DNA from: Pseudomonas protegens CHA0
GTDB lineage: Bacteria; Pseudomonadota; Gammaproteobacteria; Pseudomonadales; Pseudomonadaceae
Length of the DNA stretch: 64,000 nt
Reading direction: 5' to 3'
Assembly: GCF_000397205.1 (NCBI RefSeq)
Contig: NC_021237.1
Coordinates: 4,881,501-4,945,500, forward strand
This document shows positions 18,957-26,600 of this stretch, in pieces (within the stretch, counting starts at the first letter, position 1; each line of letters begins with the position of its first letter). The translations under genes and the position numbers were made by a program. The notes below the pieces were generated by a model, which made no database searches, was not told the DNA's origin, and worked only from the letters and a program-made list of their open reading frames with translations.

Positions 18957-20824
18957 GTTGCGCTCCAGGCCTGGCGCTGCAGCACCGCGTCCTTGCCGGT
19001 GCAATAGTGCTGGCGGATGCCATCCAGAAAGCTCCAGGCCAGTGACGGGAGCATGGCCGCACGCGCCACCGAGTCACGGCCCACGTCGCCCCGCGCCAGC
19101 AGGTACTCGATGTTGAGCGACGGCCGCTGATCGTGGCCCAGCTCGTCATCCAGTTCGTCATGGGCTGCCATGGCCCCCAGCAACGCTGCACAGCGCGGGT
19201 TGTTGGCGGACACCTGCGAGTAGAAACGCAGGTGACGATCATCGCCACGGCATTCGCTCAGGCTTTTTTGCAGATAGGTCGAACCGATCAGGTAGCCCTT
19301 CCAGTCATGCCGTGCCAGGTCGCTGAGATAACCGACAAAGGCAGTGGTGGTCGGCAAGGGTCGCATCGCTTCCGGGCGCCGGACTCCCAGTTCGCGCAGC
19401 CTGGGCTTGAGGATGTCGCAGTGGGTCAGCTCATCCTGCAGGTGCTGCAACAGGTTTTCGCGGATCCGCGCATCCGCACAGGCGGCAATGGCCGGGCTGA
19501 CATGTCGGGTCGCCGAGGCCAGGTAATGATAGTTCTCCAGCATGTAGCCGATGATCAGCTCATCCGCGCAGCCCTCGGTCATCTGTTGCCACAGGCCGTG
19601 GCCGTCCACCGATACCAGCCAGTCGGTGGTCATCTGTTCGATGGCCGCCACACTCTCGGCGCTGGAGCTCTGGCCATTGAGCAACTGCTCATGCACCTGG
19701 CTGATCAGTGCGCCAAAAGGCGCCGGGCTCATGACCAGTTGCGTCATTCGCGGCCCCAGGGCATAGCAGGATGCAACGACGGTATCGGCAGGGTTGTCAT
19801 CGCCGGAACGCTCACCGTTGACCAGGCTCATCACACTGGACGGCCAGACCGGCAGGCCCTGGAAAATTTCCACGTCCAGGGGTGAATCAGCGGCGTGCAA
19901 CAGTTGGTCCAGCCCCTCCTCGGCCACCAGTTGGGCCGCGGTGACAATGGAACTGGCACATCCCTGCTCCAGCGCAGTCAGCCAGCGGTAGATCATTTCG
20001 CTGAGGCTGCAGACTGCATTGAGCACCGTGGCCACCACCGGCGCGGGGTAGCAGTCCTGAGTGCGCACGGCCTTCTTCCAGTTATCCGAATGCCCATACT
20101 GGATGTCGGTGGAAAAATGCCCCAGCACCTTGTCTGTCGCCTTGCGGCTCAACAGGTTGTGGCCCACCAGCAACTCATGCCAACCCAGCACCGCCTCCTG
20201 CTCCACCGAGGAGTGCTCCATGAAACCGGAGCAGGCCGCCGACACCAGCTCGCCCATGGCCGCGATCTGCCGGGACAGGTGAATCCACTCCAGGGTTGCG
20301 GGCAAAGGCCGGGCCAGCCTGACCATGTCGCCGGAACAGCCGATCAGCTCCAGGGCCTCATTGAAGAACTGCGCATGATCCCACTCCTCCAGCGCATGCC
20401 TGGACAGCATCAGGGAGATCGGCGACAACCCTATGCCCGGGCTGACCGAGGGGCACATCCTCGAGGCCGCGGCAGCCAGGTAGTGCCGGGTTTCCAGAAT
20501 ATAAGCGTAGAGCGCAGCTTGATCACCCTCTCTTATCTTTCGCCAGATGGGGTGACCATAAACAAACTCTTCTGCAGCGGTATATTGCTCGTTCAGCAGA
20601 AAAATAACTTCTTCCGCATTGAACTGGGCGCCCAGCGCCGACAAGTTGAGACTCTGGGCAATGCGTTCGACAATAAAAGCATTATCACTAAGTGTAGAGA
20701 TAGGCGCTTCCAGACTTCCCAGCAGCAGTACCGAGTGACTGCCGATAGTGCTGCGCGCTAAAAATGGAGGGCTACGCAACGGTTCAGATATATCGATATG
20801 AGTAGTTCGAGTAGTGAGGTCCAT
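18953..20824 (-). CDS. Tandem-duplicated haem-oxygenase-like diiron protein
   Basis: A 623-residue cytoplasmic protein made of two haem-oxygenase-like (HDO/iron-containing redox enzyme) halves. Both halves keep a complete candidate ligand set. Half 1 has ETRH (Glu111, His114), HALEEWDH (143-150) and H-x3-D-x4-H (236-245). Half 2 has ENYH (Glu430, His433), HLQDELTH (461-468) and H-x3-D-x4-H (555-564). Enzymes of this fold use O2 for N-oxygenation, desaturation or C-C cleavage in natural-product routes. I start at 20824, with AGGA eight bases upstream, rather than at an ATG touching the peptide stop. It follows a 55-codon gene and overlaps an aldehyde-dehydrogenase-like gene. Substrate unknown. 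Confidence 0.8.
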   Translation of the reverse strand: MDLTTRTTHIDISEPLRSPPFLARSTIGSHSVLLLGSLEAPISTLSDNAFIVERIAQSLNLSALGAQFNAEEVIFLLNEQYTAAEEFVYGHPIWRKIREGDQAALYAYILETRHYLAAAASRMCPSVSPGIGLSPISLMLSRHALEEWDHAQFFNEALELIGCSGDMVRLARPLPATLEWIHLSRQIAAMGELVSAACSGFMEHSSVEQEAVLGWHELLVGHNLLSRKATDKVLGHFSTDIQYGHSDNWKKAVRTQDCYPAPVVATVLNAVCSLSEMIYRWLTALEQGCASSIVTAAQLVAEEGLDQLLHAADSPLDVEIFQGLPVWPSSVMSLVNGERSGDDNPADTVVASCYALGPRMTQLVMSPAPFGALISQVHEQLLNGQSSSAESVAAIEQMTTDWLVSVDGHGLWQQMTEGCADELIIGYMLENYHYLASATRHVSPAIAACADARIRENLLQHLQDELTHCDILKPRLRELGVRRPEAMRPLPTTTAFVGYLSDLARHDWKGYLIGSTYLQKSLSECRGDDRHLRFYSQVSANNPRCAALLGAMAAHDELDDELGHDQRPSLNIEYLLARGDVGRDSVARAAMLPSLAWSFLDGIRQHYCTGKDAVLQRQAWSAT

Positions 20825-20857
20825 TTCTGATCCTGCCCTCCAAAGCGTTAGCGTCAT

Positions 20858-21025
20858 TTACTCGACGATGGCTGCCCTAAGTTGCTTCGCCGCCTTCTCC
20901 GTACGTTCCACCAGGCCCACCAGCGCCTTGAGGTCTTCCGGTGCCAGCTTGCCGGCTTTGAGCTTGGTCTTGAGCTGTGTCAGCTCGGCAGTGGTTGGCT
21001 CAGTGTGTTCCGCTTTCACGTTCAT
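20858..21025 (-). CDS. 55-aa charged helical peptide, first gene of the diiron operon
   Basis: A 55-residue peptide, very rich in Lys, Glu, Ala and Leu, predicted as one or two amphipathic helices (LTQLKTKLKAGKLAPEDLKAL, then VERTEKAAKQLRAAIVE), with no cysteine, aromatic or signal peptide. The start at 21025 has GGAGGGTCC nine bases upstream; a 32-residue upstream extension is untranslated leader. Its TAA stop is 33 bases before the diiron gene start. It could be a precursor or scaffold peptide modified by the diiron protein, or simply a helical partner; the sequence does not decide. No family recognised. Confidence 0.7.
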   Translation of the reverse strand: MNVKAEHTEPTTAELTQLKTKLKAGKLAPEDLKALVGLVERTEKAAKQLRAAIVE

Positions 21026-21440
21026 GAAAGGACCCTCCAAAGTTGGTCGCAATCCCAGTACAGACCATCTGTACATGGCAAGCGCAACACTAGTAGCGGA
21101 TGTTTCTTTAGGCAAACCCAAACAACGACAAAGTTGACCATTAATCGGCCCAGGGCATATTCATTGATTTTTATCGCGCAGCGAAATTAGCAAACGACAA
21201 CTTATAGCCAACACTCCAGACCTTTCTTGAAAATTTATAGCCAGCACCGATAAGGCTTATCGCTAATAACACAGCACAACTAAAGCCAAAGACAAAACCA
21301 ATAAAAGCCACGAGCATTAATTGCTGGATCGAACATCATTTATCCGCAGTACTACTTGAACTGAAGGAGCACTATCGACACTCTGTTATCCAGCTATCCC
21401 TATTGCGATTGCCCAGCACTACTGATCAGGAGGAAGCGTC
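21026..21440. promoter_or_regulatory. AT-rich divergent control region, diiron operon and peroxiredoxin
   Basis: This 415-bp gap is much more AT-rich than its surroundings. It holds a perfect spaced inverted repeat, GTACAGA-CCA-TCTGTAC (21058-21074), 33 bp from the peptide start, and a 13-bp direct repeat, TTATAGCCARCAC, at 21202-21214 and 21235-21247, whose 33-bp period is about three helical turns. I see no ORF. Promoter positions are not certain for either direction. Confidence 0.5.
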
Positions 21441-22010
21441 ATGAGAGACATGCTGAGCGTGGACTGGTCGCGTATCCCGCCCCCCCAGGACGATGGCGCA
21501 GCCCGTCACTTGCAAGGCCTGCACTTGCCCGGGCTACGACTGCCCTCCACCTCGGGCGAAGGGGTCGACCTGTCGACGTTGCCCGGCATAACGGTGCTCT
21601 ATGTCTACCCGCGCATGGGACGACCGGATTTGCCGCTGCTGGAGGGCTGGGACATGACCCCCGGCGCCCGCGGCTGTACCCCGCAGTCCTGCGGCTTTCG
21701 CGACCTGGCCGAGGAACTCGCGGCCGCCGGGGCGGCGAACCTGTTCGGCCTCTCGAGCCAGGACAGCGACTATCAACGTGAAGCCGTCGAGCGGCTGCAC
21801 CTGCCCTTTGCCCTGCTCTCCGATGCACAGGGGCAATTGACCGAAGCCCTGGGGCTGCCGATGTTCGAATTGAACGCCACCCGCTTCCTGAAACGCCTGA
21901 CTCTGATTCTCAAGGCCGGGCAGATCGAAAAGGTGTTCTACCCGGTGTTTCCACCGGACCAGAACGCCCGGCAGGTGCTGGCCTGGCTGCAAGCGCAACG
22001 CCAGGGATGA
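21441..22010 (+). CDS. Peroxiredoxin-like redoxin protein
   Basis: A 189-residue thioredoxin-fold protein of the peroxiredoxin/redoxin group. The segment ITVLYVYPRMGRPD is the first strand and turn; MTPGARGCTPQSCGFRDLAEEL resembles the BCP-type active site, with cysteines in GCTPQSC as peroxidatic/resolving pair separated by four residues. LFGLSSQDSDYQREAVERL is the typical next strand and helix. The start follows AGGAGG at seven bases. It diverges from the diiron operon and may share control with it. Unlike standard Prx it has an insertion before the cysteine. Confidence 0.75.
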   Translation: MRDMLSVDWSRIPPPQDDGAARHLQGLHLPGLRLPSTSGEGVDLSTLPGITVLYVYPRMGRPDLPLLEGWDMTPGARGCTPQSCGFRDLAEELAAAGAANLFGLSSQDSDYQREAVERLHLPFALLSDAQGQLTEALGLPMFELNATRFLKRLTLILKAGQIEKVFYPVFPPDQNARQVLAWLQAQRQG

Positions 22011-22082
22011 CGCCATGGCCTTGCGAGGAATAAGATCAGGCCCAGGAATGCTTCCTGCCCCATGCATCTCAGGATTTGATCA

Positions 22083-22937
22083 ATGTCCCAGTTCCCCAGC
22101 ATCGACACCGAAGTGCTGCGCACCTTCGTCGCCATCGCCGATGAAGGCGGTTTTACCCGGGCTGGAGAACGGGTCAACCGCACCCAATCGGCGGTGAGCA
22201 TGCAGATGAAGCGCCTGGAAGAGGACGTGCTGCAACGCCAGCTGTTCCAGCGCGACGGACGCCAGGTCAAGCTGACCGCCGAGGGCCAGGTACTGCTGGG
22301 CTATGCCCGGCGCATCCTGAAACTGCATAGCGAAGTGTTCAATACCCTGCGCGAACCGCACATGGTGGGGCTGGTGCGCATCGGCACGCCGGATGACTAT
22401 GTGATGCGTTTTCTACCGGGGATTCTGTCGCGCTTCGCCCAGAGCTACCCGCTGATCCAGATCGAAGTGCATTGCGAATCGTCCAAGCAACTGCTGCAAC
22501 GCCAGGACCTGGACCTGACCATCGTCACCCGAGAGCCGGGCAACGAGATCGGCCAACTCCTGCGCAAGGAGCGCTTCGTCTGGGCCGTGGCCCAGTGCTT
22601 CACGCCCCATGAACAGACGCCACTGCCGCTGGCGATGTTCAACAGCGACTGCTTTTGCCGGCTGTGGGCCTGCAACGCCCTGGATGCCATCGGCCTCGAC
22701 TATCGCATTGCCTACAACAGCTCCAGCCTGTCGGCAATCATGGCGGTGGTCAGCGCCGGGCTGGCGATCACCGCGCAGCTGGAAAGCCTGATCACGCCGG
22801 ACCTGCGCATCCTCGGCGAGAACGAAGGGCTGCCGGAGCTGCCCGAGGCCAGCATCATGCTGCTGCGCAACCTCAACCAGCCCTCGCCCATCACCGAATG
22901 CCTGGCCGAACACATCGTCGAAGGCTTCAAACTTTAA
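22083..22937 (+). CDS. LysR-family transcriptional regulator
   Basis: A 284-residue LysR regulator: helix-turn-helix in GFTRAGERVNRTQSAVSMQMKRLE, linker helix to about residue 90, then a periplasmic-binding-like effector domain starting VRIGTPDDYVMRFLPGIL. It lies just downstream of the peroxiredoxin gene in the same direction, so it could regulate it or its own neighbours. Its last 11 bp overlap the convergent TauE/SafE permease gene. Effector unknown. Confidence 0.92.
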   Translation: MSQFPSIDTEVLRTFVAIADEGGFTRAGERVNRTQSAVSMQMKRLEEDVLQRQLFQRDGRQVKLTAEGQVLLGYARRILKLHSEVFNTLREPHMVGLVRIGTPDDYVMRFLPGILSRFAQSYPLIQIEVHCESSKQLLQRQDLDLTIVTREPGNEIGQLLRKERFVWAVAQCFTPHEQTPLPLAMFNSDCFCRLWACNALDAIGLDYRIAYNSSSLSAIMAVVSAGLAITAQLESLITPDLRILGENEGLPELPEASIMLLRNLNQPSPITECLAEHIVEGFKL

Positions 22938-23676
22938 ACGCCAGCATCACCGCACACACCACCAGGAAGCCGCAGAACAGGCCGCGCAACAGCCGCTCGG
23001 GCAAGGCGTGGGCGACCTTCACCCCCCAACTGATGCTCAGCAAGCCACCGGCTGCCAGCGGCAGACCGATCGCCCAGTCCACCTGATGGTGAAAGCCATA
23101 GGTCACCAGGGTGACCCCCGTGCTGGGTAGCGCCAGCGCCAGGGACAAACCCTGTGCTACCACCTGGGTGGTGCCGAAGACACTGGTCAGTACCGGCGTG
23201 GCAACCACTGCGCCCCCCACCCCGAACAGCCCGCCCATGGCCCCGGAAGCGGCGCCCAATACCCCGAGCCAAGGCCAGGGGTAACGTATCTCGCTGCTGG
23301 CCGGGGCACTGGCCATGAACATGCGCAGCAGGTTGTAGGCCGACAGCACCAGAAGAAAGGCGACAAAGCCGATGCGCATCTTCTGGGCATCGATGCCCAC
23401 CGCCCAGATCGAGCCCAGCCAGGCGAAACTGAACCCCATCAGGGCCAGGGGCAAGGCGTGGCGCGCCTCTATGCGGTTGCGCTGGTGATAGCGCCACAGC
23501 GCGAGTAGCACATTGGGTACAACCATGACCAGCGCCGTGCCCTGGGCAATCTGCTGGTCCAGGCCAAACAGCACGCCGAGCACCGGAATCGCGATCAAGC
23601 CACCGCCAATACCGAACAGCCCGCCCACCGTACCCAACGCCGCGCCCAACAACAGATACATCATCAACTCGATCAC
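22927..23676 (-). CDS. TauE/SafE-family membrane permease
   Basis: A 249-residue integral membrane protein with about eight hydrophobic segments and the duplicated family motif (GGLFGIGGGLIAIPVL near the N-terminus, GGLFGVGGAVVATPVL in the middle). The family exports sulfite, sulfoacetate or other organic anions. I start at GTG 23676 because TGAGGAGAGC precedes it; two ATGs follow 12-15 bases inside. It diverges from the LysR gene at 23.8 kb, which is the obvious candidate regulator. The 3' end overlaps the other LysR gene. Confidence 0.88.
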   Translation of the reverse strand: MIELMMYLLLGAALGTVGGLFGIGGGLIAIPVLGVLFGLDQQIAQGTALVMVVPNVLLALWRYHQRNRIEARHALPLALMGFSFAWLGSIWAVGIDAQKMRIGFVAFLLVLSAYNLLRMFMASAPASSEIRYPWPWLGVLGAASGAMGGLFGVGGAVVATPVLTSVFGTTQVVAQGLSLALALPSTGVTLVTYGFHHQVDWAIGLPLAAGGLLSISWGVKVAHALPERLLRGLFCGFLVVCAVMLAFKV

Positions 23677-23781
23677 AACCGCTCTCCTCACCTGAGAGCT
23701 GCATGCTACGCAGTCGGCCCTGGCACGGAAACGCATAGCAACGCACAATGGCTTTGCCGTTTTCGCATAAGCGAGCTGATC

Positions 23782-24732
23782 ATGAATCCCAATACACTGA
23801 CCGAACAACTGGGGCTGTTTCTTGATGTGCTGGAAGCGGGCAGCTTTTCCGCCGCGGCACGCCGCCATCCGCTGACGCCCTCCGCCGTGGCCCGGCGCAT
23901 CGATAGCCTGGAAAACGCCGTGGGCACCACTCTGTTCATGCGTACCACCCACGCCGTGGTCGCCACCGCCGCCGGCCAGGCCTTTGCCGAACGGGCCCGG
24001 CGTATCGTTGCCGAGCTGCAACTGGCTCGGGCCGAGGCAGTTTCCCTGAGCCATGCCCCGGAGGGCCTGATCCGCATCGATGCCCCCGCTGCCTTCGGGC
24101 GCCGCCACCTGGCGCCGGCCATTGCCGATTTCCTGGTGCTCTACCCCGGGCTGGATGTGCAGTTGCACCTGATCGACAGCTTTGTCGACATGCAGGGCTC
24201 CCACCTGGGCAAGGTCGACCTGGTGCTGCGCGCCGGCCAGCGCGTGGACACGCGGATGGTCGCCACCTCCCTGGCCAGCATCGTGCGTATCGCCTGTGCC
24301 AGCCCCTCCTACCTGAAAAGCCGCGGCACCCCCAGCCACCCCGCCGAACTCAGTCAGCACGACGGCCTCGACTGGGATGGCCTGGCGCCGCTGTTCGCCT
24401 GGCGCTTCGAGCTTGACGGCCAGGTGCAGAGCCATCGTCCGCAGCGTATACGCCTTGGTGCCAATAACGCTGAAGCCCTGCTTTCCGGGGCCCTGGCCGG
24501 GCTGGGCATTGCCCACCTGCCCACCTGGCTGGTGAGTGAATACCTGCTGCGCGGCGAACTGGTGCCGCTGTTCTGCGAAGGCGGCCTGCCCAAGCCGGAA
24601 ACCGCCGGCATCTACGCCTTGCGCATGGAACAGCACCCCAATGCCCGTAGCCGCCTGCTGCTGGAGTACCTGAAAAGCCGCTTCAGCCCGGTTCCGCCCT
24701 GGGACCTGGCATTGCAAAGCGCAATGGGCTGA
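23782..24732 (+). CDS. LysR-family transcriptional regulator
   Basis: A 316-residue LysR regulator with HTH SFSAAARRHPLTPSAVARRIDSLE, the AAGQAFAERARRI linker and a substrate-binding domain of the CrgA/AaeR-like subclass (LIRIDAPAAFGRRHLAPAI). Divergent from the TauE/SafE permease gene, 105 bp apart, the classical arrangement for a LysR regulator and its target. Ends 58 bp before ohrR. Confidence 0.92.
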   Translation: MNPNTLTEQLGLFLDVLEAGSFSAAARRHPLTPSAVARRIDSLENAVGTTLFMRTTHAVVATAAGQAFAERARRIVAELQLARAEAVSLSHAPEGLIRIDAPAAFGRRHLAPAIADFLVLYPGLDVQLHLIDSFVDMQGSHLGKVDLVLRAGQRVDTRMVATSLASIVRIACASPSYLKSRGTPSHPAELSQHDGLDWDGLAPLFAWRFELDGQVQSHRPQRIRLGANNAEALLSGALAGLGIAHLPTWLVSEYLLRGELVPLFCEGGLPKPETAGIYALRMEQHPNARSRLLLEYLKSRFSPVPPWDLALQSAMG

Positions 24733-24781
24733 AACCTGAGGAAAATTACCTGGCGCATTAAAGACTCGCCCGCTAGATTCA

Positions 24782-24797
24782 TGACCATTAATGATCA
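24782..24797. promoter_or_regulatory. Near-perfect palindrome in the ohrR leader
   Basis: TGACCATTAATGATCA is a 16-nt inverted repeat with one mismatched pair, ending 11 bases before the preferred ohrR start. Autoregulatory operator is possible; not proven. Confidence 0.4.
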
Positions 24798-24808
24798 AGG
24801 CCGCCAAC

Positions 24809-25270
24809 ATGACCACCGAACGCTCCCCCCTGGACTCCTGCGATCAACTGCTGCTGGACAACCAGGTGTGCTTTGCCCTGCACTCCACCTCGCTGATGCT
24901 GACCAAGGTCTACAAGCCTCTGCTGCAGAAGCTGGGGCTGACCTACCCGCAGTACCTGGCTATGCTGGTGCTCTGGGAACGGGACGGGCTGACGGTCGGC
25001 GAGATCAGCCAGCGCCTGCTGACCGACCCCGGCTCCCTGACCCCGCTGCTCAAGCGCCTGGAGGCCGAAGGTCTGCTCAGCCGCACCCGCAGTCGGGAAG
25101 ATGAACGGGTGGTGATTGTCCAACTGACGGAACAGGGCCGGGTGCTGCGCGAGCAAGCCCGGGACATTCCCCTGTGCATCCTCGGGGCCAGCGGCCGGAG
25201 CGTGGAGCAATTGCGTCAGTTGCAGGAAGATTTGCAGGTGTTGCGCGGGCATCTGCAGGGCAGTCTTTGA
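24809..25270 (+). CDS. ohrR: Organic hydroperoxide regulator OhrR (MarR family)
   Basis: A 153-residue MarR regulator. The sensing cysteine is Cys21 in LLLDNQVCFALHS, the exact OhrR signature, with a second cysteine at 123 (IPLCILG). The HTH segment is [20 protein letters not shown] start at MTTERS (24809) with AAGG upstream; the ATG at 24791 is an alternative six codons earlier and overlaps a palindrome. It precedes ohr on the same strand by 218 bp. About half identical by eye to the ospR product at 5.4 kb. Confidence 0.92.
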   Translation: MTTERSPLDSCDQLLLDNQVCFALHSTSLMLTKVYKPLLQKLGLTYPQYLAMLVLWERDGLTVGEISQRLLTDPGSLTPLLKRLEAEGLLSRTRSREDERVVIVQLTEQGRVLREQARDIPLCILGASGRSVEQLRQLQEDLQVLRGHLQGSL

Positions 25271-25397
25271 CGCTTTGCTGGCAAGCCAGCCCCCTATGGC
25301 TGAGGCTAGCTTCTCAACCGAAAAAATATCTTTTTCAGAATCAATGAGTTGCCCATGACTCAAGGCTAATGGAGGGGTTTTCAGCAAAATTTATCTT

Positions 25398-25462
25398 GCG
25401 CACTAAATATTAGCGAGATACATTTATTTCGCACTTACTTAGCGCACAAATAATTAGCGCGA
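25398..25462. promoter_or_regulatory. Two direct-repeat elements upstream of ohr
   Basis: Two 21-nt elements, GCGCACTAAATATTAGCGAGA (25398-25418, given here as one 21-nt element minus none) match at 17 positions the element at 25442-25462, which begins GCGCACAAATAATTAGC. Their starts are 44 bp apart, about four helical turns. They lie 27-91 bp upstream of ohr and are likely OhrR sites flanking or overlapping its promoter. Confidence 0.55.
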
Positions 25463-25488
25463 AAATCACCTACCACGAGGCTTCCACC

Positions 25489-25908
25489 ATGCAAACTCTC
25501 TACACCGCCGTTGCAACCGCCACCGGTGGCCGTGATGGCCGCGCTGTTTCCAATGACCAGATCCTCGACGTCAAACTGGCCACCCCCAAGGAACTCGGTG
25601 GTGCCGGTGGCCAGGCGACCAACCCTGAACAGCTGTTCGCAGCCGGTTACTCGGCCTGCTTTATCGGTGCCCTGAAGTTCGTCGCCAGCCAGAGCAAGCG
25701 CAAGATCCCGGACGACGCTTCGATCACTGCCCATGTCGGCATCGGCCAGATCTCCGGCGGCTTCGGCCTGGATATCGACCTGCATGTGAGCCTGCCCGGC
25801 CTGGCCCAGGACGAAGCGCAAAGCCTGGTGGATGCCGCGCATCAGGTCTGCCCCTACTCCAATGCCACCCGTGGCAATGTGGATGTGCGCCTGCACGTTA
25901 CGGTCTGA
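25489..25908 (+). CDS. ohr: Organic hydroperoxide resistance protein Ohr
   Basis: A 139-residue OsmC/Ohr-family peroxidase that reduces fatty-acid and other organic hydroperoxides with a lipoylated partner. The two active-site cysteines are Cys57 (GYSACFIGALKF) and Cys121 (HQVCPYSNATRGN), with the catalytic Arg in SNDQ-preceding GGRDGRAVS. The start follows ACGAGG. It is followed by a bidirectional terminator and lies downstream of ohrR. Confidence 0.97.
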   Translation: MQTLYTAVATATGGRDGRAVSNDQILDVKLATPKELGGAGGQATNPEQLFAAGYSACFIGALKFVASQSKRKIPDDASITAHVGIGQISGGFGLDIDLHVSLPGLAQDEAQSLVDAAHQVCPYSNATRGNVDVRLHVTV

Positions 25909-25928
25909 AACAGCAAATTCCAGGCATA

Positions 25929-25957
25929 AAAAAGCCCGACTCAAGGTCGGGCTTTTT
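25929..25957. terminator. Bidirectional terminator, ohr/efp
   Basis: AAAAAGCCCGAC and GTCGGGCTTTTT form a perfect 12-bp stem around TCAAG between two convergent genes. Confidence 0.93.
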
Positions 25958-25979
25958 CGTCTACAGGGGCGAGCCAGGT

Positions 25980-26552
25980 TTAAACCTTGGCGCGGCCTTT
26001 GTAGGAACCGCCTTCGCGGGTATCGATCTCGATCATGTCGCCGATTTCGATGAAGTCCGCAACGCTCAGCTCGGTACCGTTTTTCAGTTTGGCAGGCTTC
26101 ATCACCTTGCCCGAAGTGTCGCCGCGCGCGGAACCTTCGGTGTAGTCAACCTGGCGCACGATGGTGGTCGGCAGGTCAACGGAAACCAGACGGTCTTCGA
26201 AGAACACAGCTTCGCAAACGTCGGTCATGCCTTCTTCGATGAACGGCAGAACCGCTTCGATGTCTTCGGCGTTCAGCTCGTACATGGTGTAGTCAGTGGT
26301 GTCCATGAACGTGTAGGTGTCGCCGCTGATGAACGACAGGGTCGCTTCTTTGCGATCCAGGATCACGTCGTCCAGTTTGTCGTCCGCACCGTAAACGGTT
26401 TCGGTCTTGTAACCGGTCAGCAGGTTCTTCAGCTTGGTCTTCATGATCGCGCTGTTACGACCGGACTTGGTGAATTCAGCTTTCTGAACCAGCCAAGGAT
26501 CGTTGTCGATACGGATCACGGTACCGGGTTTGAGTTCTTTACCAGTTTTCAT
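25980..26552 (-). CDS. efp: Translation elongation factor P
   Basis: A 190-residue EF-P that relieves ribosome stalling at polyproline. Residue 32 is Arg in [11 protein letters not shown], not Lys, which marks the rhamnosylated Pseudomonas-type EF-P; the modifying enzyme EarP is encoded immediately upstream on the same strand. Three beta-barrel domains are of normal length. The start follows a 48-bp gap after earP. Confidence 0.97.
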   Translation of the reverse strand: MKTGKELKPGTVIRIDNDPWLVQKAEFTKSGRNSAIMKTKLKNLLTGYKTETVYGADDKLDDVILDRKEATLSFISGDTYTFMDTTDYTMYELNAEDIEAVLPFIEEGMTDVCEAVFFEDRLVSVDLPTTIVRQVDYTEGSARGDTSGKVMKPAKLKNGTELSVADFIEIGDMIEIDTREGGSYKGRAKV

Positions 26553-26600
26553 TGCGAATATCCGAATTTGGATGGGATTTACAAAAATCTAGGCCGCGTA

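Noticed and set aside
20825..20857. 11-residue N-terminal extension of the diiron protein
   Set aside because: Its ATG abuts the peptide stop without a ribosome site, while the next ATG has AGGA at the right distance.
23677..24816. Upstream part of a 629-codon minus-strand ORF continuing the TauE/SafE gene
   Set aside because: It runs antisense through a complete LysR gene; the permease has its own ribosome site at 23676.
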